A DNA stretch of 64,000 nucleotides from Mycobacterium paraterrae (GTDB taxonomy: Bacteria; Actinomycetota; Actinomycetes; Mycobacteriales; Mycobacteriaceae), in assembly GCF_022430545.2 (NCBI RefSeq), contig NZ_CP092488.2:186001-250000 (forward strand). Direction: 5' to 3'. How positions within the stretch are numbered: position 1 is the stretch's first letter; each line of letters begins with the position of its first letter. Below the pieces are notes generated by a model that was given only the letters and a program-made list of their open reading frames with translations, was not told the origin of the DNA and did not search any database. A program made the translations under genes and the position numbers. Shown piece by piece: positions 1 to 9,997 of this stretch.

Positions 1-814
1 CCGTGTCGCCGTCGACGGGCGTGTGCGCGGGCCGGATACTCCGGGCAAGCCCGTCGTGAGCGGCGTTCGCCACCTGTCGGCACGCTGCGGGACTGAGCGC
101 CGCGTCCGTCGCGACGACGGCGATCGTGGTGTTCAATGCGCTCAGCGGCGACTCGAGCGTGGCCAGCTCGGCAAGTTGCTCGTCGGGCGCGATGGCCAGC
201 CCGAACTCGTCGGCCAGATAGCTCAGCCACGGCAGGCCGGTGGTCTGGTCGACCACGTTGCCCGCGGAGTTGACCACCACCAACGCGCCCACGGTGACCC
301 CAGAGGGCAGGGTCGTCGACGCGGTCCCGACGCCGCCCTTGAGCACGCCCGAGCACGCCCCCACCCCGGCGCCGACCGTGCCGACGGCAACGTCGGCACC
401 GGCCGACTCGCAGGCGTTGTAACCGAAGTCGGCGGTCGGGCGGTTGGTCCACCCGCCGACCTCGAGATCGAAGATCACCGCGGCCGGGACGATCGGCACG
501 ACACCGCCTGTCATCGCCACGCCGCGCTCGCGTTCTTCCAACCACCGCATGACGCCGTCGGCGGCCGCCAGCCCGAACGCGCTACCGCCCGCGAGCAATA
601 CCGCGTCGACGTAGCGCACGCTGTTGGCCGGGTCTAAGAGGTCGGTTTCCCGGGTACCGGGCGCGCCGCCACGCACGTCGACAGCGCCGACCGTGCCGGG
701 CGGCGTCAGCACAACGGTGACTCCGCTCGCCCAACCGGCACCCATGGTCGCGTCGGAGTCCAACCGGTGGTGCTGACCGACGAGAATGCCTGCGACGTCG
801 GTGATCGCGTTCAT
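1..814 (-). CDS. P1 family peptidase (DmpA/Rv1333-like), 3' end missing
   Basis: This gene runs off the left edge, so only the N-terminal 271 residues are visible. The translation begins MNAITDVAGILVGQHHR and contains GAVDVRGGAPGTRETDLL, the LLAGGSAFGLAAADGV segment and a GVLKGGVGTAST stretch. These are conserved in the DmpA/BapA-type N-terminal nucleophile aminopeptidases, which self-cleave into two chains. The expected cleavage site, with its Ser or Thr nucleophile, would lie near or beyond the visible end, so activity cannot be judged. The ATG overlaps the TGA of the upstream DUF2017 gene by 4 bp, so it is translationally coupled to the clpS-DUF2017 unit. This matches the order Rv1331-Rv1332-Rv1333 of M. 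tuberculosis. The natural substrate is unknown; related enzymes cleave beta-peptides or nylon-type oligomers. Confidence 0.85.
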   Translation of the reverse strand, partial: MNAITDVAGILVGQHHRLDSDATMGAGWASGVTVVLTPPGTVGAVDVRGGAPGTRETDLLDPANSVRYVDAVLLAGGSAFGLAAADGVMRWLEERERGVAMTGGVVPIVPAAVIFDLEVGGWTNRPTADFGYNACESAGADVAVGTVGAGVGACSGVLKGGVGTASTTLPSGVTVGALVVVNSAGNVVDQTTGLPWLSYLADEFGLAIAPDEQLAELATLESPLSALNTTIAVVATDAALSPAACRQVANAAHDGLARSIRPAHTPVDGDT

Positions 815-1383
815 CGCGGGCCCATCAACGCCAAGACCAGGTACTCCTGCAGGACGGTGAGCCACTGATAGACGTCGAGATGCGCGGCCAACGGGTGATC
901 GTCGGGCAACCGATCGGGGCCGTCGGGCTTGATGTCGAGCATGGTGCCCAGGGCCAGACGCAGATCGTTGACGGATGCGGTCCATGCGTGGGCGGCGTCT
1001 TCGGTCAACTCGAATTTGCCACCACGATCCGGCAGCGTCTCCAAGAGGTGTTGCGCCGCGACTCGCTTCGCATCGATGATGTCCGGCTCGTGAAGGTTGC
1101 GCAGGGCCGCATTGAGGCTGGCGGTCGCCTCGGGATCGGCGTCATCGGGCTTGGAGAAATCGGGCAGCAATCGCTGCAGTGTCGCGTTGTCCGGCGGCTC
1201 GGAACTACCGGTCTTGATGCCGGTGATCTGCTCTAGTTCGTCCTGCGGCGTCGATGATTCGCGCTCGTCGAGCAGGCCGATCATCGACGTGACCAAATTT
1301 CTCAGCAGCGCGGCCTCATGGGCATCCAGCGCGGACCGGTAACGGGCACCCTCAGCGGTGTCGACCCGCTTCCACTTACGCAC
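811..1383 (-). CDS. DUF2017 family protein (Rv1332-like)
   Basis: A 190-residue soluble protein starting with GTG (MRKWKRVDTAEG). It has no signal peptide or membrane segment. The central part (SMIGLLDERESSTPQDELEQI) and the C-terminal part (YQWLTVLQEYLVLALM) are helical-looking and match the DUF2017 family, which is found next to clpS in actinobacteria. It lies 6 bp downstream of clpS and overlaps the peptidase start by 4 bp, so the three genes form one minus-strand operon. The conserved neighbourhood suggests a link to ClpS/ClpCP proteolysis, but that is inference from context only. No catalytic motif is recognisable. Confidence 0.85.
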   Translation of the reverse strand: MRKWKRVDTAEGARYRSALDAHEAALLRNLVTSMIGLLDERESSTPQDELEQITGIKTGSSEPPDNATLQRLLPDFSKPDDADPEATASLNAALRNLHEPDIIDAKRVAAQHLLETLPDRGGKFELTEDAAHAWTASVNDLRLALGTMLDIKPDGPDRLPDDHPLAAHLDVYQWLTVLQEYLVLALMGPR

Positions 1384-1389
1384 CCGGTC

Positions 1390-1692
1390 TCAGTTGTCCT
1401 GCTGCATGGTGGCCCAGAGCCCGGCCGCGTGCAGCTTGGTGACGTCGATCTCCATGGATTCACGGCTGCCAGAGGACACCACTGCCTTGCCTTCGTTGTG
1501 CACCTGCAGCATCAACTTGGTGGCATGCGGCTCGCTGTAGCCGAACAGCTTCTGGAACACATAAGTCACGTAGTTCATCAGGTTGACCGGATCGTCCCAG
1601 ACGATGGTCACCCAGGGCGCGGCGGTGGACTCGACGGTGTCTGCCTCCCGCTGCCCGGTGGTTCCGGGTTTGGTCGGGGCTGACGCAACCAT
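1390..1692 (-). CDS. clpS: ATP-dependent Clp protease adaptor ClpS
   Basis: ClpS delivers N-degron substrates to the ClpC1 unfoldase. The 100-residue protein has a disordered N-terminus rich in Thr, Gly and Glu, followed by the ClpS core [18 protein letters not shown], the Asp-Asp pair and loop that bind the N-terminal residue of the substrate. It continues with [19 protein letters not shown], which carries the conserved His of the pocket. I chose ATG at 1692 (MVASAP) because it matches the usual mycobacterial N-terminus; a TTG two codons upstream (1698) is the alternative. No strong Shine-Dalgarno sequence is visible. It is divergent from pncB, with under 50 bp between the two starts. Confidence 0.93.
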   Translation of the reverse strand: MVASAPTKPGTTGQREADTVESTAAPWVTIVWDDPVNLMNYVTYVFQKLFGYSEPHATKLMLQVHNEGKAVVSSGSRESMEIDVTKLHAAGLWATMQQDN

Positions 1693-1740
1693 GGTCAACA
1701 GGATAGCGAGCCGAGCCCGCCCAACCGATACGGTTGCGGG

Positions 1741-3066
1741 GTGAACGAGCCGGCCTACACCGGGCTGCTGACTGACAAGTACGAGCTGACGATGCTGGCG
1801 GCGGCGCTACGCGACGGCAGCGCACATCGCCGGTCGGTCTTCGAGTTGTTCGCTCGCAAGCTGCCCGCTGGCCGCCGCTACGGCGTGGTCGCCGGGACCG
1901 GCCGCTTCCTGGAAGCCCTGTCCGATTTCACGTTCGACGACGCGGCCTGCGATTCGCTGGCCGAATTCCTCGAACCGGACGCGCTGGCGTACCTGCGCGA
2001 CTTCAGGTTCGCCGGTGACATCGACGGCTACGCCGAAGGCGAGCTGTATTTTCCTCACTCGCCGGTGCTTTCGGTCCGCGGCAGCTTCGCCGAATGTGTC
2101 GTTCTCGAGACGCTGGCGCTGTCGATCTTCAACCACGACACCGCCATCGCCTCGGCCGCAGCCCGGATGGTCAGCGCCGCCCAGGAGCGGCCGTTGATGG
2201 ACATGGGCAGCCGGCGCACCCATGAGCGCGCCGCCGTCGCCGCGGCCCGCGCGGCCTATCTCACGGGGTTCGCCGCGACGTCCAACCTGGAAGCCCACCG
2301 CCGCTACGGCGTGCCCGCCGAAGGCACCAGCGCGCACGCCTTCACGCTGCTTTACGACGGTGCGCATGGGCCCGACGAGCGCGCCGCGTTCGCCGCTCAG
2401 GTCGCCGCGCTGGGCACCGGCACCACGCTGCTGGTGGACACCTATGACGTGACGGCCGGCGTGGCCAACGCCGTCGCGGTGGCCGGCACCGACCTCGGCG
2501 CCGTCCGCATCGATTCCGGCGAGTTGGGTGTGCTGGCCCGGCAGGTCCGCGAACAACTGGACCGGCTTGGGGCGGAGCGGACCCGCATCGTGGTCTCCGG
2601 TGATCTCGACGAGTTCGCCGTCGCGGCGCTGCGCGCCGAGCCCGTCGACAGCTACGGAATCGGCACCTCGCTGGTCACCGGGTCGGGGGCGCCCACCGCG
2701 AACATGGTCTACAAGCTGGTCGAGGTCGACGGGGTCCCGGTCGAGAAGCGCAGCTCGCGCAAGGAGTCGCACGGTGGTCGTAAGGAGGCGATTCGGTTGG
2801 CCCGCGCCAGCGGCACGATCACCGAGGAGATCGTGTTTCCGGCGGGCCAGCCGCCGACCACGTCGGGGCCGTCGCGGATGCTGACCGTCCCGCTGGTGCG
2901 CGACGGCGACATCGTTGCCAACACCGATCTGGCCGCGGCGCGCAACCTGGTGGCATCGGGCTTGCGAAGCTTGCCGTGGGAAGGTCTGATGTTGTCGCAC
3001 GGTGACCCGGCGATCCCGACCACGCAGATCCCGGCCCGGCGGCCGCCGACCGACCACCAGGAGTAG
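1741..3066 (+). CDS. pncB1: Nicotinate phosphoribosyltransferase
   Basis: Converts nicotinate and PRPP to nicotinate mononucleotide in NAD salvage. The 441-residue protein begins at a GTG ([19 protein letters not shown]), and the TDxYxxTM pattern at the N-terminus is the family signature. [13 protein letters not shown] near residue 131 and GTSAHAF around residue 196 are also present. His199 in the latter is the likely regulatory phospho-histidine by homology with bacterial Pnc[15 protein letters not shown] near residue 340 is part of the phosphate-binding region. Length agrees with the mycobacterial PncB1 family. dinG follows 20 bp downstream on the same strand, so the two are probably co-transcribed, as for Rv1330c-Rv1329c. 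Confidence 0.95.
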   Translation: MNEPAYTGLLTDKYELTMLAAALRDGSAHRRSVFELFARKLPAGRRYGVVAGTGRFLEALSDFTFDDAACDSLAEFLEPDALAYLRDFRFAGDIDGYAEGELYFPHSPVLSVRGSFAECVVLETLALSIFNHDTAIASAAARMVSAAQERPLMDMGSRRTHERAAVAAARAAYLTGFAATSNLEAHRRYGVPAEGTSAHAFTLLYDGAHGPDERAAFAAQVAALGTGTTLLVDTYDVTAGVANAVAVAGTDLGAVRIDSGELGVLARQVREQLDRLGAERTRIVVSGDLDEFAVAALRAEPVDSYGIGTSLVTGSGAPTANMVYKLVEVDGVPVEKRSSRKESHGGRKEAIRLARASGTITEEIVFPAGQPPTTSGPSRMLTVPLVRDGDIVANTDLAAARNLVASGLRSLPWEGLMLSHGDPAIPTTQIPARRPPTDHQE

Positions 3067-3086
3067 CCACGCCCGACGACGCGCCG

Positions 3087-5048
3087 ATGCCGGTGACGCA
3101 GCTGCTCGCCACTGCGGTGGCCGCGCTGGGCGGCAAGGAACGAACCGGTCAGCTGGAGATGGCCGAGGCGGTCGCGCACGCCTTCTCCTCCGGCGAGCAC
3201 CTGGCCGTACAAGCCGGCACTGGTACCGGGAAGTCACTGGCATACCTAGTTCCGGCGATCGACCGTGCGATCACCGACAACACGCCGGTGGTGGTGTCGA
3301 CCGCGACCATTGCCCTGCAGCGCCAGCTGGTCAACCGCGACCTACCCCAACTTGCCGACGCGCTCGCCGAGACGCTGCCCCGCAGACCCAGCTTCGCGTT
3401 GCTCAAGGGCCGCCAGAACTACTTATGTCTGAACAAGATTCACAACGGCTCGGCCGGCGACGCTGCCGAGGAGCCGCAGGAGTTGTTCCGGCCGCAGGCC
3501 GCGTCGGCCCTGGGCCGTGAGGTGCTCCGGCTCACCGAGTGGGCGTCCGAGACCGATACCGGCGACCGAGACGACCTGAAACCCGGTGTGGCCGACCGGT
3601 CCTGGGGTCAGGTCAGCGTGTCGGCCAGGGAATGCCTCGGGATGGCCCGCTGCCCGTTCGGCACCGACTGCTTCTCGGAGAAAGCGCGCGCCAAAGCCGG
3701 CATTGCCGACATCGTCGTCACCAATCACGCGCTGCTGGCCATCGACGCCGTCGCCGATAGCGCCGTGCTCCCCGAGCACCGGCTGCTGGTGGTCGACGAG
3801 GCGCACGACCTAGTGGACCGGGTCACCGCGGTGGCCACCGGCGAGCTCACCGCGACATCGCTGGGCATCGCGTCACGACGGATCGCGCAACTGGTCGAAC
3901 CCGAGATGCTGCAGCGCTGGGAACGCATGTCGGGCGCGTTCATCACGTTCATCCAGAACGCGCCGGCCGGTCGGATGGACCACCTCGACGACGAGTTGGC
4001 AATCCAGCTCACCGCGCTACGTGACACGGCCGACGCGGCACGCTCGACCATCGACACCTCGCCGACCGACCCCAAAGCCGCGGCGGCCCGCAACGAAGCA
4101 GTGGCCAGTCTTCTCGACATCGCCGACACGGCAACGCGAATCCTGTCGGCCTTCGGGCCCGCAATCGCCGACCGCACCGACGTGGTGTGGCTCGACCACG
4201 AGGAGAACCGCGGCTCGACGCGGACCTTCCTGCGGGTCGCGCCGCTGTCGGTGGCCGGGCTACTGCGCACCCGGTTGTTCGCCGACGTGACCGCGGTGCT
4301 GACCTCGGCGACGCTGACTGTCGGCGGCTCCTTCGACGCGATGGCCGCCGCGTGGGGATTGGCCGACAGCGAAACACCGTGGCGCGGCATCGATGTCGGC
4401 TCACCGTTCCAGCACGCCAAGTCAGGGATCCTCTACGTCGCGGCCCAGCTGCCGCCGCCCGGCCGAGACGGCACCGGAACGGCCGAACAGCTGACCGAGA
4501 TCGCCGAGCTGATCACCGCGGCGGGCGGGCGAACGCTCGGGCTGTTCTCGTCGATGCGGGCGGCGCGCTCGGCCGCCGAGGCGATGTCCGAGCGACTGTC
4601 CACACCGGTGCTGTGTCAGGGCGACGACACCACTACCACGCTGGTGGAGCGGTTCGCCGCCGAACCGGAGACGTCACTGTTCGGCACGCTGTCGCTGTGG
4701 CAGGGGGTCGACGTGCCCGGCCCGTCGCTGTCGCTGGTGATCATCGACCGCATTCCGTTTCCTCGGCCCGATGACCCGCTGCTGTCGGCCCGCCAGCGCG
4801 CGGTGGCCGCGGCCGGCGGCAACGGCTTCATGGCGGTCGCGGCCAGCCACGCCGCGCTGTTGTTGGCTCAAGGCGCGGGCCGGCTGCTGCGCGGCACCGA
4901 CGACCGCGGGGTGGTCGCGGTGCTCGACTCCCGGATGGCCACCGCCCGCTACGGCGGTTACCTGCGGGCGTCGCTGCCGCCGTTTTGGGCCACCACCGAC
5001 GCGGCGGCCGTGCGAGCGGCGTTGCAGCGGTTGACCAAGGCCAGCTAG
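3087..5048 (+). CDS. dinG: ATP-dependent DNA helicase DinG (XPD-like, Fe-S)
   Basis: A superfamily 2 helicase of 653 residues. Walker A is AGTGTGKS at residues 43-50 and Walker B is the DEAH box at 237-240 (LVVDEAHD). Four cysteines between them, Cys114 (NYLC), Cys183 (REC), Cys189 (RCPF) and Cys195 (TDC), have the spacing of the 4Fe-4S cluster of XPD/DinG helicases. The C-terminal half carries TLSLWQGVDVPG and the arginine-rich GAGRLLRGTDDRG motif VI. Such helicases unwind R-loops, forked DNA or G-quadruplexes in repair. Start ATG at 3087, 20 bp after pncB. It converges with glgP across a GC-rich hairpin. Confidence 0.94.
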   Translation: MPVTQLLATAVAALGGKERTGQLEMAEAVAHAFSSGEHLAVQAGTGTGKSLAYLVPAIDRAITDNTPVVVSTATIALQRQLVNRDLPQLADALAETLPRRPSFALLKGRQNYLCLNKIHNGSAGDAAEEPQELFRPQAASALGREVLRLTEWASETDTGDRDDLKPGVADRSWGQVSVSARECLGMARCPFGTDCFSEKARAKAGIADIVVTNHALLAIDAVADSAVLPEHRLLVVDEAHDLVDRVTAVATGELTATSLGIASRRIAQLVEPEMLQRWERMSGAFITFIQNAPAGRMDHLDDELAIQLTALRDTADAARSTIDTSPTDPKAAAARNEAVASLLDIADTATRILSAFGPAIADRTDVVWLDHEENRGSTRTFLRVAPLSVAGLLRTRLFADVTAVLTSATLTVGGSFDAMAAAWGLADSETPWRGIDVGSPFQHAKSGILYVAAQLPPPGRDGTGTAEQLTEIAELITAAGGRTLGLFSSMRAARSAAEAMSERLSTPVLCQGDDTTTTLVERFAAEPETSLFGTLSLWQGVDVPGPSLSLVIIDRIPFPRPDDPLLSARQRAVAAAGGNGFMAVAASHAALLLAQGAGRLLRGTDDRGVVAVLDSRMATARYGGYLRASLPPFWATTDAAAVRAALQRLTKAS

Positions 5049-5068
5049 GCCGGATTACCACCTCCTCA

Positions 5069-5087
5069 GCGGGCCGTCCCGGCCCGC
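5069..5087. terminator. Hairpin between convergent dinG and glgP
   Basis: A perfect 7-bp inverted repeat, GCGGGCC and GGCCCGC, flanks a 5-nt loop in the 51-bp gap between the convergent stops. It has no U-tract on either strand, as is common for mycobacterial terminators. It could serve both directions. Confidence 0.55.
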
Positions 5088-5099
5088 ATCGTCGGCGCT

Positions 5100-7712
5100 C
5101 TAGGCCAGCGTGACCAGCCCCAGCTCCGCGGCCGAGGCCAGCATCGGGTGGTGCGGCAACACCCGGACGGTGTAGCCGACCGAGCCAGCGACCGGCAGCG
5201 GGGTCGTCGTCGCGAAGACGTGGTCCCCGCCGGAAGCCGTTCCGGTGTAGGGCATTTCCACCGTCACGGGATCTACCAGCACGTCGCCGACCTCCACCCG
5301 GCCGACCACCGCCTGAACGGTGACGTCTTCCGGCCGTAGGTCACCCAGTTGGACGGTCGCGGTCAGGGTGAGCTTCGACCCGAGAATCGGGGTGTCCGGC
5401 AGACCGGTGCTGTCGACGTCGGTGATCCGGATATTGGGCCACGCGTCGAAGGCGCGTCGCCGGTAGGCGGCCAGCTCGCGGGCCGGGTCGAATGCAACCT
5501 GCCCGTCGCCGTCAACCGAAACCGTTTTACGCAGCGACTCCGCCGCCGGCAGATAGTAGCCCTCGGTGTAATCGCGAACCATTCTCGATGCCAGCACTTT
5601 TGGCCCCAGCGTCTGCAGCGTATGGCGAACCATCTCGATCCACCGGCGCGGCACGCCGTGCTCGTCGCGCTCGTAGAACTTCGGCGCGACGGACTTCTCG
5701 AGCAGGTCGTACAGGGCGGCCGCCTCGAGGTCGTCGCGGCGGTCCTCGTTGGCGACACCAGATGCCGACGGAATGGCCCAACCGTTTTCACCGTCGTACC
5801 ACTCGTCCCACCACCCGTCGAGGATCGACAGGTTGAGCCCACCGTTGAGGGCACTCTTCATCCCCGACGTGCCGCATGCCTCCAGCGGTCGCAGCGGGTT
5901 GTTCAACCAGACGTCGCAGCCCCAGTACAGCAGGCGGGCCATCGACATGTCGTAGTCGGGCAGGAACGCGATTCGGTGCCGCACGTCGTGCCGGTCGGCG
6001 AATTGGACCACCTGCTGGATCAAAGCCTTGCCACCGTCGTCGGCGGGGTGTGACTTGCCGGCGACGATCAATTGGACGGGCCGGTCCTCGTTGAGCAGCA
6101 ACCGTCGCAGCCGCTCCGGATCGCGCAGCATCAGCGTCAGCCGCTTGTAGGTCGGCACGCGGCGGGCGAACCCGATGGTCAGCACCTCAGGGTCGAATGC
6201 GCTTGCGATCCAACCCAACTCGGCTTCCGGCGCGCCGCGAACCAGCCACGACCGATGCAGCCGCGCGCGGACATCTTCGACGAGCAGCGCGCGCAGTTGC
6301 GACCGGATCCACCAAAGGTGGCCGCCGTCAACTTCATTCACCCGCAGCCAGACACCGGGGTCGCTGAACGAATCCGACCCGGCCAACTCCTGGCCCAGTT
6401 GCAGCCATTGCGGAGCCGCCCAGGTACGTGCGTGTACGCCATTGGTGATCGACCCGATCGGCACCTCGTCGGCATCGAAGCCGGACCACAGTTCGTTGAA
6501 CATCTCCCGGCTGACCTCGCCGTGCAGCAGCGAAACACCGTTGGCGCGCTGGGCAAGTCGCAGACCCATGTGGGCCATGTTGAACTTGCCCGGGTCGTCT
6601 TCGGCGCCCAGCGCGAGGATCCTGCCGACCGGTACCCCCGGCAGCAGCACCGACCCGGCCGCGACGCCTGCGGCGTCGCTCGGGCTGCCGGCGAAATATC
6701 GCTGCACCATGTCGACCGGGAATCGGTCGATTCCAGCGGGCACCGGGGTGTGGGTGGTGAACACGGTGCTGGAGCGCACCACAGTCAGCGCGGTGTCGAA
6801 ATCCAGTCCGGCGTCGACAAGTTCGCGGATCCGCTCGGCGCCGAGGAAGCCGGCGTGGCCCTCGTTCATGTGGAAGACTTCGGGCGCGGGCAATCCTTCG
6901 ATCGCGGTGAACGCGCGGATGGCCCGAACTCCGCCGATGCCGGCCAGGATCTCCTGCTGCATGCGATGCTCTTGATCGCCGCCGTAGAGACGGTCGGTGA
7001 CCCCGCGCATGTCGTGTTCGTTTTCGGGGATGTCGGAGTCCAGCAGCAGCAGCGGGACGCGTCCGACTTGGGCGACCCAGATCCGCGCTCGCAGCGAGCC
7101 GGACTCCGGGAGCGCCAGTTCGACCAGCGCCGGCGCGCCCGAGTCGTCGGTGAGCAGCCGCAACGGCAGTCCGGCCGGATCGAGCGAGGGGTATTCCTCG
7201 TGCTGCCAGCCATCGGCGGTCAGCGACTGCCGGAAATAGCCGGAGCGGTAGTACAGGCCGACCGCGATCAGCGGCAGTCCGAGATCCGATGCCGCCTTCA
7301 GATGGTCGCCGGCCAGGATGCCCAGGCCGCCGGAGTAGTTAGGCAGGACTTCGGCGACCCCGAATTCCATCGAGAAATACGCGATGCCGTTGGGCATCGG
7401 AACACCGTGGCTCTGTTGCTGCTGATACCAGAGCGGACGGCCGAGATAGTCGTCGAGTTCGGCAGCCAACTGGTCGAGCCTGTCCAGGAAGCCGCTGTCG
7501 AGTGCCAGTTCGTCGAGCCGAGCCGAGCTGACGGCGCCCAGCAGCGCGACGGGATCTCGACCGCACTGCGTCCACAGCGCCGGGTCGATCGTCTCGAACA
7601 GGCTTTGTGTGGGCATGTCCCACGACCATCGCAGGTTGATCGACAGCTGTTCCAACGCCGCCAGGCGCTCTGGAAGGTGGGCTCGGACCGTGAAACGACG
7701 AAGGGCTTTCAC
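5100..7712 (-). CDS. glgP: Alpha-glucan (glycogen) phosphorylase, GT35
   Basis: Phosphorolytic breakdown of alpha-1,4-glucan to glucose-1-phosphate. The 870-residue protein has an N-terminal DUF3417 region ([17 protein letters not shown] ... [10 protein letters not shown]), then [21 protein letters not shown], the hallmark of the actinobacterial-type phosphorylases. [17 protein letters not shown] near residue 610 is the pyridoxal-phosphate signature, with the Lys in GMK binding PLP. The C-terminal 150 residues look like a beta-sandwich extension. Start is GTG at 7712, with AAGG about 10 nt upstream. It is divergent from glgE-glgB, so synthesis and degradation genes share one intergenic region. 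Confidence 0.94.
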   Translation of the reverse strand: MKALRRFTVRAHLPERLAALEQLSINLRWSWDMPTQSLFETIDPALWTQCGRDPVALLGAVSSARLDELALDSGFLDRLDQLAAELDDYLGRPLWYQQQQSHGVPMPNGIAYFSMEFGVAEVLPNYSGGLGILAGDHLKAASDLGLPLIAVGLYYRSGYFRQSLTADGWQHEEYPSLDPAGLPLRLLTDDSGAPALVELALPESGSLRARIWVAQVGRVPLLLLDSDIPENEHDMRGVTDRLYGGDQEHRMQQEILAGIGGVRAIRAFTAIEGLPAPEVFHMNEGHAGFLGAERIRELVDAGLDFDTALTVVRSSTVFTTHTPVPAGIDRFPVDMVQRYFAGSPSDAAGVAAGSVLLPGVPVGRILALGAEDDPGKFNMAHMGLRLAQRANGVSLLHGEVSREMFNELWSGFDADEVPIGSITNGVHARTWAAPQWLQLGQELAGSDSFSDPGVWLRVNEVDGGHLWWIRSQLRALLVEDVRARLHRSWLVRGAPEAELGWIASAFDPEVLTIGFARRVPTYKRLTLMLRDPERLRRLLLNEDRPVQLIVAGKSHPADDGGKALIQQVVQFADRHDVRHRIAFLPDYDMSMARLLYWGCDVWLNNPLRPLEACGTSGMKSALNGGLNLSILDGWWDEWYDGENGWAIPSASGVANEDRRDDLEAAALYDLLEKSVAPKFYERDEHGVPRRWIEMVRHTLQTLGPKVLASRMVRDYTEGYYLPAAESLRKTVSVDGDGQVAFDPARELAAYRRRAFDAWPNIRITDVDSTGLPDTPILGSKLTLTATVQLGDLRPEDVTVQAVVGRVEVGDVLVDPVTVEMPYTGTASGGDHVFATTTPLPVAGSVGYTVRVLPHHPMLASAAELGLVTLA

Positions 7713-7905
7713 GCATCACTACCTTAGTGACGCCGATGCCGGTTTCGTCTACCGAACGCGACGCTCGACCCGACCTCAGGTGTGGTCCGACACTACGGTG
7801 GGTATGGGGCGCAGAGTGCCTGCCAAAACATCTTGGGCCGAAGACGCGCAGGTCGCGATTCGCACACGCCCAGGACGAGAACCGACTAGTTCAGAAGGAG
7901 TGGCG

Positions 7906-9993
7906 GTGCCCGGTCGTGTCGAGATCGATGACGTCGCACCCGTCGTGTCATGCGGCGCCTATCCGGCTAAAGCCGTGGTGGACGAGGTGATTCCGGTGCG
8001 CGCGGCGGTGTGGCGGGAAGGTCATGACGCCGTGGCGGCCACGCTGGTGGTGCGTTACCTCGGTCCGCGTTACCCGCAGGTCGGCGAGACGCGCCGATTG
8101 AAGGCGACGCCCGCTCCGGCGGTCGCAGAAGCCGAAGCAGAGCCCGCGATCCGGGTCAAGCCGCTGCACCTGCCGATGAGCCCCGACGGCCTCGAGCCGT
8201 ACATCTTTCACGGCGCGTTCACACCCGACCGGGTGGGCCTGTGGACTTACCGGGTCGACGGCTGGGGTGACCCGATCCACACCTGGCGGCACGGCGTGGA
8301 GGCCAAACTGGACGCCGGCCAGGGCGAAAGCGAGATGTCCAACGACCTGCTGGTAGGTGCGCAACTGATGGAACGCGCCGCCGCCGGAGTCCCCCGCGCC
8401 CAGCGCGAACCGCTGATCAAAGCGGCCGAAGCCCTGCGCACTCCCGGCGACCCTGTGACCCGGGCCGCGCTCGCGCTCAGCGACGAGATCGAACAGCTGC
8501 TCGCCGAATTTCCGCTGCGCGAACTGGTTACCCGCGGCGAGCAGTACGGCGTCTGGGTGGACCGTCCCCTGGCCCGCTTCGGGTCCTGGTATGAGATGTT
8601 CCCGCGCTCCACCGGCGGATGGGACGCTGATGGCAACCCGGTGCACGGCACTTTCGAAACCGCCGCCGCAGCCCTGCCCCGGATCGCGCAGATGGGTTTC
8701 GACGTCGTCTACCTGCCACCGATTCACCCGATCGGCAAGGTGCACCGTAAGGGCCGCAACAACACCGCGACGGCCGCGCCCGGCGACGTCGGGTCACCGT
8801 GGGCGATCGGCAGCGACGAGGGTGGTCACGACGCTGTGCATCCGCGGCTTGGCACGATCGCCGACTTCGATCGATTCGTGGCCGCGGCGCAGGACCTCGG
8901 CATGGAGGTGGCACTGGACCTAGCGCTGCAGTGCGCGCCGGATCATCCGTGGGCCAAAGACCACCGCGAATGGTTCACCGAGCTGCCCGACGGCACCATC
9001 GCCTACGCCGAGAATCCGCCGAAGAAATACCAAGACATCTATCCCATCAACTTCGACAACGACCCCGCCGGTATCTACGACGAGGTGCTGCGTGTGGTGC
9101 GGTTTTGGATGGATCACGGCGTCAAGGTGTTTCGCGTCGACAACCCACACACCAAGCCACCCAACTTCTGGGCGTGGCTGATCGCTCAGGCCAAGGCGGC
9201 CGACCCGGACGTGCTGTTCCTGGCCGAGGCGTTCACTCCCCCGGCCCGCCAATTCGGTTTGGCGAAGCTGGGTTTCACCCAGTCCTACACCTACTTCACC
9301 TGGCGTACTTCGAAGTGGGAGCTGACTGAATTCGCCCAGCAGATACCGGCCATCGCCGACTTCCGCCGGCCCAACCTGTTCGTCAACACCCCAGACATCC
9401 TGCACGCAAGCCTGCAACACAACGGGCCAGGGATGTTCGCGATCCGAGCGGTGCTCGCGTCGACGATGAGTCCCACCTGGGGGGTCTACTCCGGATACGA
9501 GCTGTTCGAGGGGCGCGCCGTCGCCGAAGGCAGCGAGGAGTATCTCGACTCCGAGAAATACGAGCTACGGCCCCGCGATTTCGAGGGCGCGCTGGCGGCC
9601 GGGCGGTCGCTTGAGCCGTTCATCGCACGGCTGAACAACATTCGCCGGCTTCATCCGGCGCTTCATCAACTGCGCAATATCACATTCCATGCCATCGACA
9701 ACGATGCGCTGCTGGCCTACAGCAAGTTCGATCCTCTCACCGGGGACTGCGTGCTGGTGGTCGTGACGCTCAACGCGTTTGGTCCCGAGGAAGCCACGCT
9801 CTGGTTGGACATGGACGCGCTGGGCATGGAGCACCACGAGCGGTTCTGGGTGCGTGACGAGATCACCGGCGAGGAATACCAATGGGGGGCAGCGAATTAC
9901 ATCCGCATCGACCCCGGTCACGCCGTCGCTCACGTCATCAACATGCCGCTCATACCGTCCGAATCACGATTCAAACTGTTGAGCCGGAGGTGA
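7906..9993 (+). CDS. glgE: Alpha-1,4-glucan:maltose-1-phosphate maltosyltransferase GlgE
   Basis: GlgE extends alpha-1,4-glucan chains using maltose-1-phosphate and is a GH13_3 enzyme acting in the cytosol. The N-terminal domain begins [17 protein letters not shown]; the catalytic barrel has [22 protein letters not shown], a nucleophile-region motif [15 protein letters not shown], and FLAEAFTPP with the acid/base Glu. [18 protein letters not shown] is typical of the family. I chose GTG at 7906 because AAGGAG lies 5 nt upstream; a GTG at 7900 and an ATG at 7804 are in frame but less well placed. This gives 695 residues, near the roughly 700 of the M. tuberculosis enzyme. glgB starts 4 bp after the stop. 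Confidence 0.95.
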   Translation: MPGRVEIDDVAPVVSCGAYPAKAVVDEVIPVRAAVWREGHDAVAATLVVRYLGPRYPQVGETRRLKATPAPAVAEAEAEPAIRVKPLHLPMSPDGLEPYIFHGAFTPDRVGLWTYRVDGWGDPIHTWRHGVEAKLDAGQGESEMSNDLLVGAQLMERAAAGVPRAQREPLIKAAEALRTPGDPVTRAALALSDEIEQLLAEFPLRELVTRGEQYGVWVDRPLARFGSWYEMFPRSTGGWDADGNPVHGTFETAAAALPRIAQMGFDVVYLPPIHPIGKVHRKGRNNTATAAPGDVGSPWAIGSDEGGHDAVHPRLGTIADFDRFVAAAQDLGMEVALDLALQCAPDHPWAKDHREWFTELPDGTIAYAENPPKKYQDIYPINFDNDPAGIYDEVLRVVRFWMDHGVKVFRVDNPHTKPPNFWAWLIAQAKAADPDVLFLAEAFTPPARQFGLAKLGFTQSYTYFTWRTSKWELTEFAQQIPAIADFRRPNLFVNTPDILHASLQHNGPGMFAIRAVLASTMSPTWGVYSGYELFEGRAVAEGSEEYLDSEKYELRPRDFEGALAAGRSLEPFIARLNNIRRLHPALHQLRNITFHAIDNDALLAYSKFDPLTGDCVLVVVTLNAFGPEEATLWLDMDALGMEHHERFWVRDEITGEEYQWGAANYIRIDPGHAVAHVINMPLIPSESRFKLLSRR

Positions 9994-9997
9994 CGCT

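Noticed and set aside
1807..3243. 478-codon minus-strand frame over pncB and dinG
   Set aside because: Antisense to two well-supported genes; low-complexity Arg-rich translation with no family match.
6072..7727. 551-codon open frame on the plus strand inside glgP
   Set aside because: It is antisense to the phosphorylase and arises from high GC at third codon positions. It has no recognisable domain and its composition is Arg/Gln/Gly-rich like a shadow frame.
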